Of a stretch of DNA of 64,000 nucleotides, positions 8,068 through 14,650 are shown piece by piece. Both the position numbers and the translations under genes were made by a program. The DNA comes from a virus. Location: positions 124,001-188,000 of IMG/VR virus record IMGVR_UViG_3300042010_000106; one strand, given 5' to 3'. The notes beneath the pieces are model-generated. The model was not told the origin of the DNA. It worked only from the letters and a program-made list of their open reading frames with translations, and made no database searches. The stretch's first letter is position 1. The number at the start of each line of letters is the position of its first letter.

Positions 8068-8499
8068 ATGCAAGTTCAAATCGCAATCGCTCGTAACATT
8101 CCAACCAAAACGCGTTTCCAATCTGGCTGCATTCCTTACCGTGATGTTGACGGCGTGCGCCAAGTGTTGTTGGTCAAGAAGCTGAAGAAAGGCGCGTGGT
8201 GGGGCTTCACAAAAGGTGGTGTTGAAAAAGGTATCACCAAGAAAGAAAACGCGGCAAAAGAGTGCATGGAAGAAGCGGGCGTGTACGGTAAAGTGACCAA
8301 GAAACTTGGGCAGTTCACCTACATCAAAGATTCTGCTTTCCAGATCGTCGATATGTACGCGATGGAATTCCGTGAAGAAGCAGAACATTGGGATGAAAAA
8401 ACCGTACGTAAACGCAAGTGGTTCACCCTTGCAGAAGCTCGCGACAAGTTGAGTCGTGAACATCACAACTTCCTGACTGAAATTCGCAAACTCGCGTAA
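8068..8499 (+). CDS. Nudix hydrolase family protein
   Basis: 143 residues. The Nudix box is at residues 50-72: GGVEKGITKKENAAKECMEE then AGV, matching G-x5-E-x7-R-E-U-x-E-E-x-G-U in spacing and in the metal-binding EC-M-EE core (Lys for the usual Arg). It departs at the first conserved Glu, where Ile stands; the Glu at box position 4 is present. Nudix enzymes hydrolyse nucleoside diphosphates linked to another group: dNTPs, NADH, Ap4A or capped RNA. The substrate here is unknown; phages use such enzymes for nucleotide-pool cleaning or RNA decapping. AGGG lies seven bases before the ATG. Confidence 0.88.
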   Translation: MQVQIAIARNIPTKTRFQSGCIPYRDVDGVRQVLLVKKLKKGAWWGFTKGGVEKGITKKENAAKECMEEAGVYGKVTKKLGQFTYIKDSAFQIVDMYAMEFREEAEHWDEKTVRKRKWFTLAEARDKLSREHHNFLTEIRKLA

Positions 8500-8507
8500 G
8501 GTAAAAC

Positions 8508-8885
8508 ATGAACTGGATGACGCCCCACGATATTTATTTGAACAGTGCGCAGGTTGCTTTGCACGAAGCGGTAAAAGCGTCGGGCGCCACCAGTGTGCAT
8601 GTGGAAAGTACAACAAACGGAATCGGTAACGAACCAAACATCGCTAACGTAACGTGGGCCAGTGTTCGTGTGATAAATATTTCCCGGCGTGTCGCTGTTA
8701 TGGCACACTATTTCACGAACAACAAATTCAAAATTGAAACTGGTTGGGATAACTCGGAAAGTGAATTGATCGCTGACCGGATGCGTGCCCGCCTGTTGGA
8801 AATCCAGATAGGCTACGAAAATGAACGAAGACCTGATTACTCAATTTTGCCAGCTCCTGCCAACAAAGTTCTTGCGCCGATCTAA
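8508..8885 (+). CDS. Hypothetical protein
   Basis: 125 residues, starting eight bases after the Nudix gene. It begins with a helix (NSAQVALHEAVKASGATSVH), continues with strands and ends in a helix (ESELIADRMRARLLEIQIGY) and a short proline-containing tail. No family recognised. The last 65 bases overlap the following gene in another frame, unusually long for this operon. Confidence 0.6.
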   Translation: MNWMTPHDIYLNSAQVALHEAVKASGATSVHVESTTNGIGNEPNIANVTWASVRVINISRRVAVMAHYFTNNKFKIETGWDNSESELIADRMRARLLEIQIGYENERRPDYSILPAPANKVLAPI

Positions 8886-9312
8886 CGAAAACTTTGTGAT
8901 CATTTGTACGCCGTATCTGCGTGCGGAATTTGGTCGCAATGGTTTGGTTGACATCGCGTTCACTGGTTCGGAAAAGCTGCGTTTCTACGCAGATGATGAA
9001 ATTGATTTCAAAGAGCTGCGCCGCCGTGTTATCAATTCTCACGGTGACTATCGCGTGATGGCTACGGCGATTAAAGAGCGCTATGTTCTGATGCGTCCGC
9101 ACTTCCCAAAACGTTTCAAAACTTTTGCAGTGCATGGGACTGAAGGACAAAGCTTGACCATCACCATTGCCGACTTCGAAACGAAAGAAGCCATTGCACG
9201 GCTTTACGTGAACGATTGGAAATGCGAAATCGGTATCACGATGCTCGGCCCGCATTTAGACCTGCATACGCCAATGCGCGTGGCCTACAACAAATCGAGA
9301 GACGGTAAATGA
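8821..9312 (+). CDS. Hypothetical protein, possible shorter member of the paralogue cluster
   Basis: 163 residues from ATG 8821. Start MNEDLITQFCQLLPTKFLRR, then strand NFVIICTPYLRAEFG and helical segments; similar in plan to the N-terminal unit of its neighbours but shorter. The start overlaps the previous gene by 65 bases; no good in-frame ATG exists soon after, so 8821 is the best choice despite the overlap. It overlaps the next gene by four bases (ATGA). Confidence 0.6.
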   Translation: MNEDLITQFCQLLPTKFLRRSNENFVIICTPYLRAEFGRNGLVDIAFTGSEKLRFYADDEIDFKELRRRVINSHGDYRVMATAIKERYVLMRPHFPKRFKTFAVHGTEGQSLTITIADFETKEAIARLYVNDWKCEIGITMLGPHLDLHTPMRVAYNKSRDGK

Positions 9313-9998
9313 ATCGCGAAGAATTTCTGGTTAAGGCAAGCGCCTACATCGGCGTTGCAGTTGGCATGCGTGATAATGAAATGTGCATCGACGGCCCGCA
9401 CGTAATTATCGAAATGGCAAACAACGAAGACAGCCTGTTTATCCAGACGCCGGAACGCACTGACTTTCTGGAAACGGAAAATGGCGACTGGACGATTTGC
9501 TACGAAGAGCTGGTTAAACTGACTGACGAAGCACGAATTGACTTTGATAAAAATGTGCTTGCTTTGCGTGCTGAAATTGCAGAACATTTGGCCGCGATCA
9601 ATCCTGCGCTGCAAATCAGCGTGTTGGAAAGCGTAGAAAAATGTCACCCTAAAGCGACGTTCTTTTTGCATGACACTGGTGTGGCTTTGTACGCGTTCAC
9701 CATGTACGGCGAGCATGCACACCACGAGGCGCACAATTCCGGTGACGGCTGGTCGATTCGTCCTGAATACATTCATCGCCGCAAATGGCCTACGGGCGAA
9801 ACAGGCTCGATGGAAGTAGACGAAAACGGTTTCGCAATGTGTGACGATATTCAGGGTTTGTTGGGTAGCAATATCCGCTACAACATCAATGAATTCATCA
9901 CTACGATTATCACGAACAAGCCGTTGCCCAACAACGATACGTACCGTGAATTGACAACGCCCCGCTACCGCAAGTTTGTCGATTTCGAGGTGCTGTAA
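9309..9998 (+). CDS. Hypothetical protein, member of the proposed paralogue cluster
   Basis: 229 residues. N-terminal unit MNREEFLVKASAYIGVAVGM with strands, central helix LALRAEIAEHLAAINPALQI followed by ATFFLHDTGVALYAFTMYGE, again the A-x-F-x-L-x-x-x-x-(L)-x-L pattern. Histidine-rich loop after it (GEHAHHEAHNSGDGW). Coupled by ATGA upstream and TAATG downstream. Function unknown. Confidence 0.65.
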   Translation: MNREEFLVKASAYIGVAVGMRDNEMCIDGPHVIIEMANNEDSLFIQTPERTDFLETENGDWTICYEELVKLTDEARIDFDKNVLALRAEIAEHLAAINPALQISVLESVEKCHPKATFFLHDTGVALYAFTMYGEHAHHEAHNSGDGWSIRPEYIHRRKWPTGETGSMEVDENGFAMCDDIQGLLGSNIRYNINEFITTIITNKPLPNNDTYRELTTPRYRKFVDFEVL

Positions 9999-10735
9999 TG
10001 GATTTTGAAAAGCTGTTGGCTGCATTGGAATCTTTGTTGGGCGGCAAGTTTTATTTCCGTGAAGCAGAAGATGACAATCTGTACTGCGACGTTGGCCGAC
10101 ACTTCCTGAAAACACCGAACGGGAACGTGACCATTTACGGAAAGGCCCGCATCCGTTTTGAAGGTAATGGAAACTACCATGACAACATGGAGTTTTTGGA
10201 TTCTTTCGAAGACGTTTATGATTTCGTTGTACGCAACATGTTCGAACACAAGGTCAAGTTCGAAACAAAAGTTTTGCTGCTGCGCGAGGCTGTTGAAACG
10301 ATGCAGAAACTGAATTGCATCGGCGCTCGTTTCGTTGAAGAGTTTGACACAATCAGTCCTATTGTTCGCGTTGAAATTGGCGGCGTTCCGCTCTTCTGCT
10401 TGATTCCAAAATTCCGTACCATTTTCGCGCAGTTCAATGAAGACGATTCGTTCGATGATACGGGCAAAGCCTCTTACAATGGCTTTGACCTGCGTGTCTC
10501 CGTCGTTGCAGAGTCTGGCCGTCAACTGCCGTCCGGTTTTCATGTGTTCCCGAATGGTGTACGTGACTGTTACGCACCGTTTGGTTTGCGTGCGTTCCTC
10601 ACACCGGGTTGCATTGTCACAGCGCGTACACTCACACTGAAGAAAGCCATTCAGGAAGAGCATTCTGCACACGCTTTTTACGACAGTTTGTGCAGTGAAG
10701 AAACTGTAAAGGTTATCGAGTACACCGTACCCTAA
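9998..10735 (+). CDS. Hypothetical protein, last member of the proposed paralogue cluster
   Basis: 245 residues. Start MDFEKLLAALESLLGGKFYF, then strands; central helix LLLREAVETMQKLNCIGARF leading to IVRVEIGGVPLFCLIPKFRT, with the recurring strand plus P-L-F-x-L motif. Overlaps the previous stop as TAATG. After it the operon changes to genes of other types, so it marks the right end of the cluster. Confidence 0.65.
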   Translation: MDFEKLLAALESLLGGKFYFREAEDDNLYCDVGRHFLKTPNGNVTIYGKARIRFEGNGNYHDNMEFLDSFEDVYDFVVRNMFEHKVKFETKVLLLREAVETMQKLNCIGARFVEEFDTISPIVRVEIGGVPLFCLIPKFRTIFAQFNEDDSFDDTGKASYNGFDLRVSVVAESGRQLPSGFHVFPNGVRDCYAPFGLRAFLTPGCIVTARTLTLKKAIQEEHSAHAFYDSLCSEETVKVIEYTVP

Positions 10736-10747
10736 CAGGCAATCAAA

Positions 10748-11017
10748 ATGATCTTTTCAGGTAAGAAGCTGTTTGAGCTGAAGGCCACGCACGGTATGCC
10801 ACTCGACGTAGCCATTCAGGAAATTGTCGATAGCGGCGCTCGCATTAGCTGGGGCGAATTTGTTGATCAGGCACGTTTGAACAAGTGGTGGGATTTTCAG
10901 ATTCTGGAGCTGGTGGAAACCGCGCTCGGCATGACGATTCTTGATCGCGATTATCGTGCTGAAGTTATCGCACGAATGAAGCTTTACATGTATACGAACA
11001 AACTTCAGCGAGACTAA
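10748..11017 (+). CDS. Hypothetical helical protein
   Basis: 89 residues, mostly alpha-helical, with a distinctive core GARISWGEFVDQARLNKWWD followed by helix ILELVETALGMTILDRDYRA. The S-W-x-E-F-V-x-x-A-R-x-x-x-W-W-D-F pattern seems likely to be conserved, but I cannot attach a function to it. Spacing to the next gene is one base. Confidence 0.6.
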   Translation: MIFSGKKLFELKATHGMPLDVAIQEIVDSGARISWGEFVDQARLNKWWDFQILELVETALGMTILDRDYRAEVIARMKLYMYTNKLQRD

Positions 11018-11018
11018 A

Positions 11019-11339
11019 ATGCAGATGAATAAGCATGAACAAGGTCAGTTCCTTTGTGACCGCATTGAAGCGGCGCGACCGCATATTGGTTTCCCGATTC
11101 AAACGTATTTGAGTGAAGTGTTTCCTGACAAACCTGTCATGATCGTACACCGCAAACATTCTGTACGTGGTGCAAGTAATTACCCGGCCACCACGCAGCT
11201 TGAATTGCTCGCCGTCATTTCCGTGACAGAGGAAAACAAGCTGTACATTTTCAACCATAGTGAAGACGCGACAGGTACTGATTTTCACATGCTGTCGTCG
11301 CCACTGATTTATCCCGAGCAATTCACGGCGTCTGCGTAA
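11019..11339 (+). CDS. Hypothetical protein
   Basis: 106 residues. Helical start (EQGQFLCDRIEAARPHIGFP) and a beta-rich second half (LELLAVISVTEENKLYIFNH). No recognised family. It lies between a helical protein and a winged-helix candidate in the same operon and overlaps the next start by one base (TAATG). Confidence 0.6.
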   Translation: MQMNKHEQGQFLCDRIEAARPHIGFPIQTYLSEVFPDKPVMIVHRKHSVRGASNYPATTQLELLAVISVTEENKLYIFNHSEDATGTDFHMLSSPLIYPEQFTASA

Positions 11340-11935
11340 TGAAAGAATCCCGACAAACGCAATTACTCAATGGCGTATCTACGCTAGCGCAGAAAACGTT
11401 TCCGTTTGTTCCCATTCAGGAATCGTGGTCGTGCACAGACATTCACCGCGCAATGACAAAAGGCGGTGCCACAAGTACAGCCTTTCGCGTTGTGCGTGCG
11501 TGCTTGGGTGAAATGAAAGATGCTGGTTTGATTCGTGAGCCAAAGCCTGATTTTTTCCAGCGCGAAGCCGTGAAACACAAGACTGTCGAACAGCCATATT
11601 TGCGTGATGCAACACCCGCAGGCTACACGCCTAACGGTATGATCATTCGCGAAGAAAAGTTTGTTCCAAAAAATCCCCCGCAAGGAAATAAAGACGTGTC
11701 CAATAAAGCCCCGGCTGTTGTTGCATCTGAAGCCAAAACGGTTAGCGCTGTCGAGCTGCTGACTGAACTGGCTGTAGACTTCGGTGACTTTGCCGAACAA
11801 GTTGCAAAAAGTCACAAAGCTTTCGCTTCACGTCTGGTTGATATCTCGGCACAGATCGAAAATGATTTGTCCTCGAATTCAGAAGAGCTGGAAAAACTGC
11901 GCTCCCTGAAATCCCTGCTGAAATCGCTTGGGTAA
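11339..11935 (+). CDS. Winged-helix-like protein with C-terminal coiled coil
   Basis: 198 residues. Residues about 8-63 look like a winged helix-turn-helix: helix LLNGVSTLAQKTF, then WSCTDIHRAMTKGGATSTAF and RVVRACLGEMKDAGLIREPK, the latter resembling a recognition helix and wing (L-x-x-M-x-x-A-G-L-I). A polar linker (about 70-140) is followed by a heptad-like helical region ending EELEKLRSLKSLLKSLG, suitable for oligomerisation. A DNA-binding regulator is plausible but not proven. TAATG coupling on both sides. Confidence 0.6.
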   Translation: MKESRQTQLLNGVSTLAQKTFPFVPIQESWSCTDIHRAMTKGGATSTAFRVVRACLGEMKDAGLIREPKPDFFQREAVKHKTVEQPYLRDATPAGYTPNGMIIREEKFVPKNPPQGNKDVSNKAPAVVASEAKTVSAVELLTELAVDFGDFAEQVAKSHKAFASRLVDISAQIENDLSSNSEELEKLRSLKSLLKSLG

Positions 11936-12261
11936 TGGCAGGAATGTTTTCTACCGGCACAGTCATAATTGGCCGTGTCGGTGATGATCCGTTGCCCGGT
12001 GTGCTAGACGTTCGTGTTGATCGCAAAACGATTTTCGGCAACCCCAATCCGAAAGGCGTTAACGGTACACGGAAAGAAGTCTGCCAGATGTACAAGGTCT
12101 ACGCGGTTAAGCGTATGGCAAAACGTGGTAAGTATTTCCGGCGTATTGAAAAGCTACGGGCACTTTACAACGCCGGTCAAAACATTCGGTTACTTTGTCA
12201 TTGCTTTCCGAAGCAGTGCCACGGCCTAACTGTGAAGGATTTAATTGAGGGTCGTTTGTGA
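11935..12261 (+). CDS. DUF4326-like protein
   Basis: 108 residues. The features of DUF4326 are visible in order: VIIGR near the start, DRKTIFGNPNPKG (normally WGNPF), a stretch with Y-x-x-Y-x-x-x, and RLLCHCFPKQCHGLTVKDLI, the conserved C-x-C-x-P-x-x-C-H-G motif near the end. The Cys/His set suggests metal binding; the family's biochemical role is not established to my knowledge, though it recurs in phages. GTGA overlap with the next gene. Confidence 0.82.
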   Translation: MAGMFSTGTVIIGRVGDDPLPGVLDVRVDRKTIFGNPNPKGVNGTRKEVCQMYKVYAVKRMAKRGKYFRRIEKLRALYNAGQNIRLLCHCFPKQCHGLTVKDLIEGRL

Positions 12262-12509
12262 AGAAGAAAATTAAAGCGATTCGTCACGCAGATGTTGGGC
12301 CGGGTAAATACTGGATGTTTGATTCAGATCCTGAGTACCAGCACGAAGACCCATCATCCGTTACGATTGTCGAGAAAGACGGCTGCACTTACGTAATCGG
12401 TGCAAATGCGGGCCTCGACGATTCAGACATTGCACACATTGACGACATTGTTGATACAGTCGTTTTCGTTCCCATCGTGCCACCTAAATATTCGGAGTTG
12501 GAATTTTGA
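12258..12509 (+). CDS. Small 'GxYW' family protein, copy 1
   Basis: 83 residues, GTG start at 12258 overlapping the previous TGA. Shared plan with the next two genes: near the start, H-A-D-V-G-P-G-K-Y-W-M-F; an acidic middle with a strand (CTYVIGANAG); near the end, V-V-F-V-P-I-V followed by Y-S-E-L-E-F. Three consecutive genes with the same opening and closing motifs suggest tandem duplication. No function known. Confidence 0.65.
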   Translation: MKKKIKAIRHADVGPGKYWMFDSDPEYQHEDPSSVTIVEKDGCTYVIGANAGLDDSDIAHIDDIVDTVVFVPIVPPKYSELEF

Positions 12510-12736
12510 AAGGGTTTAAATTCGAAGAATGTCCGATGGGTTTTTACTGGTGTTTCAATATCCAACGCCCGGAAGACAGACCCAATCTGGTCGAGCTGTA
12601 TCAGGCCGTGAATGATGGCGCTGTTTACTTCGCTGCGATGGGCCGCGCATGGCGTGAACCAGCTAAAGCACTGAAGCTGGAAATTCTGCGTTTCGTTCCG
12701 GTGGTCGAGCCGATGTTTGGAGAACTGGATTTATGA
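12506..12736 (+). CDS. Small 'GxYW' family protein, copy 2
   Basis: 76 residues, TTG start at 12506 overlapping the previous TGA as TTGA. Opening FEECPMGFYWCFNIQRPEDR and closing EILRFVPVVEPMFGELDL line up with copies 1 and 3 (G-x-Y-W near residue 12; R/V-F-V-P-V/I near residue 62; G/S-E-L-D/E-L/F at the end, shared with copy 1). An uncommon start codon, but the coupling and the paralogy support it. Confidence 0.65.
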   Translation: MKGFKFEECPMGFYWCFNIQRPEDRPNLVELYQAVNDGAVYFAAMGRAWREPAKALKLEILRFVPVVEPMFGELDL

Positions 12737-13008
12737 GCGGCGCATTAACGTTCGAAGAAATCGAACACGGCCTTTACTGGATGACGCAAACGAATTTACC
12801 GGATGCACAAGCTTTGCGCGTTCGATACTTCGGTAATTATTTGCATTTCATAGACAACCGTAACACCGTGGCTGTTAGCGATGTGGAATTGCACCTGCTG
12901 CGTTTCGTGCCAATCACAGAACACAACGTCGGTCGGCCCGGTACAGGTTCTGGCCCCGGTGGTGCTGTGACCATCTGTGATGAACATTACGAATTGGGCG
13001 AGCAATGA
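12733..13008 (+). CDS. Small 'GxYW' family protein, copy 3
   Basis: 91 residues, ATG 12733 overlapping the previous TGA. Opening LTFEEIEHGLYWMTQTNLPD and LHLLRFVPITEHN towards the end match copies 1 and 2; the C-terminal 25 residues add a glycine-rich segment (RPGTGSGPGGAVTI) absent from the others. Probably the same fold with a short extension. Confidence 0.65.
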   Translation: MSGALTFEEIEHGLYWMTQTNLPDAQALRVRYFGNYLHFIDNRNTVAVSDVELHLLRFVPITEHNVGRPGTGSGPGGAVTICDEHYELGEQ

Positions 13009-13250
13009 ACGTTCTGAATTGGGATGAACTGGAAGACGGCAAAGCCTACCTGAAGCACGATATTGACGAAGGGTATACTTCAATGTGTCGCGCTCGGCAT
13101 ACGTGCGGTGGTCGCTATCAATACATTCTGGTCGAAGGCGATGTCGTTCCTAAATTCGCGATCAAATACAAAGACTGTGTTTTTGTCGAAGTTGAAATGC
13201 CTTCACGATCCGATTGGGCCTTGGCAATCCTGCAAAAAGATTCACAGTAA
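13005..13250 (+). CDS. Small hypothetical protein, possible divergent fourth copy
   Basis: 81 residues, coupled to copy 3 by ATGA. The opening NWDELEDGKAYLKHD can be lined up with F-E-E-x-x-x-G-x-Y-W and the later strand CVFVEVEMP with the F-V-P strand, but the tryptophan of G-x-Y-W is missing, so membership is uncertain. Ends 49 bases before the next gene. Confidence 0.6.
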   Translation: MNVLNWDELEDGKAYLKHDIDEGYTSMCRARHTCGGRYQYILVEGDVVPKFAIKYKDCVFVEVEMPSRSDWALAILQKDSQ

Positions 13251-13299
13251 TTTCTAGGTATCATCCACTACACAGGCCGGTCGTAAGATCGAGAAATGA

Positions 13300-13545
13300 A
13301 TGCTCTCACTAAATAAAAAACAAGCGCTTAAAATGCGCGGCGAACTGCTCTCACTTAGCGTTGTTGCACTTGATGGGAAAACGTACGGTTACGAATTGCT
13401 TCACCAGTCTGGAAAGATATTCACGCTGTGGCGGATTGATTCACCGAACCGCCTGACGTGTTCTCAATTGGATACTGCGAAAGCGCTCGCCGACTATTTG
13501 AAGTTTGACAGGTTCGCGATTCGCCTACAGGAAATCACTGCATGA
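13300..13545 (+). CDS. Hypothetical protein
   Basis: 81 residues from ATG 13300, preceded by GAGAA. Basic N-terminus (LNKKQALKMRGELLSLSVVA), strands in the middle and a helix near the end (QLDTAKALADYLKFDRF). The 49 bases in front contain no obvious promoter. No family recognised. Overlaps the next gene as ATGA. Confidence 0.6.
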   Translation: MLSLNKKQALKMRGELLSLSVVALDGKTYGYELLHQSGKIFTLWRIDSPNRLTCSQLDTAKALADYLKFDRFAIRLQEITA

Positions 13546-14135
13546 GATTGTTTTTATCCTTGTCGCAACTTGATCGCTTGTTGACTACCGGGCGAATTGA
13601 TTTGCTGCCTGCGTACATCGACAAAGGCGTTACGTATTACTCGCACAATTGCATGCTTCCTGTGGCGATTGCGGAATTGAATTGTCCTGAGCCTTTCATT
13701 GTGCACAATCAGCCATTTGTTGAAGCCGGTGCGTGGTTGACTGCTGTGCACACGTGCGTAATGCCGGAGACAACGAATTTTCACCCTATGTTCGTGTACC
13801 CGGATTTCGACACGATGGTGGCTCACGACATGCGTACGGTGGTCAACGCCTTACATCGTGCCATGAGTCGCCCTGTGGCGCGTTCTAACGACCTTCAGGC
13901 GCTCTCTGTGGCCTTCCTACAGGGTTGCACTGACGAAGAGGTGGCGACGTACCACGCGGTGTTCACTTCGTTCATTGAACTGAATCCGAAATTCGTACGC
14001 ATGGCGTGGAACGCAAACGATATTCCCAACGCCGACAAATTCAAAACGCTTTGCTTGCAGTTACCATCGTCCGGCATGGGCATTTGGGAATCCGCAGCAC
14101 AACACATTTTCAAGAAGTGGACGCTGTACACGTAG
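13542..14135 (+). CDS. Hypothetical protein, last gene of the left operon
   Basis: 197 residues, alpha/beta, with several Cys and His (YYSHNCMLPVAIAELNCPEP; VHTCVMPETTNFHP). No recognised motif. It is followed directly by a strong bidirectional terminator, so it closes the plus-strand operon that fills the first 14 kb. Confidence 0.65.
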   Translation: MRLFLSLSQLDRLLTTGRIDLLPAYIDKGVTYYSHNCMLPVAIAELNCPEPFIVHNQPFVEAGAWLTAVHTCVMPETTNFHPMFVYPDFDTMVAHDMRTVVNALHRAMSRPVARSNDLQALSVAFLQGCTDEEVATYHAVFTSFIELNPKFVRMAWNANDIPNADKFKTLCLQLPSSGMGIWESAAQHIFKKWTLYT

Positions 14136-14142
14136 CGCAAAC

Positions 14143-14187
14143 GAAAAAAGCCCCGAATCCAATTACGGAAACGGGGCTTTTTTTTTG
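14143..14187. terminator. Bidirectional rho-independent terminator at a convergent junction
   Basis: A-rich left arm plus GCCCCG (14150-14155) pairs with CGGGGC (14172-14177), followed by nine T on the plus strand; the A run before the left arm gives the T run on the minus strand. It lies between the converging genes ending at 14135 (+) and 14196 (-). It is nearly the same sequence as the terminator at 60,621-60,665. Confidence 0.9.
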
Positions 14188-14195
14188 CTTCGAAT

Positions 14196-14639
14196 TTACT
14201 TCAGAATCAGGCGCCGATTGGCACCCTTCACAAACGATATGTGAATGTAGTTGTCACGCATCTGCAAAATGTCGAATTCTTCCGACTGCAAATATTCGTA
14301 AATCATTTCGAGGTCATTGGACACGATAGAAACTGCGTGCCCGGTGACGTGTTGTTTTTGCTGGATGTAATCAAACCAGTTTTTATCGCTGCATGTCAGT
14401 TTGTTCTGACGGCACCAATCGAAGAAACCCGGTTTGCTGTATTCGCGTTCCAGTGTAGGCGAGCGATACCAACTGACGATCCGAAAGTTGTAAGCGTTGC
14501 GCAATGGTTCCAGCACAAACTCTGCCATGTCCTCGGCAGCGCGCAGCACATTGCGGGGCGGCGTATTGTCGATTTTGTTTTTAATCGCAACGAGGTCGAA
14601 ACCCACGTCAAGATCGGTATAGTTTGGACTGATTTTCAT
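14196..14639 (-). CDS. Peptidase M15-like protein (endolysin candidate) lacking a zinc ligand
   Basis: 147 residues. The fold signature of phage M15 peptidases is visible: FRIVSWYRSPTLEREY (S-G-Y-R-S-P-x-L-N), QKQHVTGHAVSIVSND (S-x-H-x-x-G-x-A-x-D), EEFDILQMRDNYIHISFVKG and NRR near the end. In active enzymes His and Asp of the second motif and His of the last bind zinc. Here the Asp position is Ser, while both His remain. It is the last gene of a lysis-type cassette; AAGGA precedes the ATG. It may be an altered or inactive peptidase, a virion-associated domain, or use another ligand. Confidence 0.75.
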   Translation of the reverse strand: MKISPNYTDLDVGFDLVAIKNKIDNTPPRNVLRAAEDMAEFVLEPLRNAYNFRIVSWYRSPTLEREYSKPGFFDWCRQNKLTCSDKNWFDYIQQKQHVTGHAVSIVSNDLEMIYEYLQSEEFDILQMRDNYIHISFVKGANRRLILK

Positions 14640-14650
14640 AACGTTTTCCT

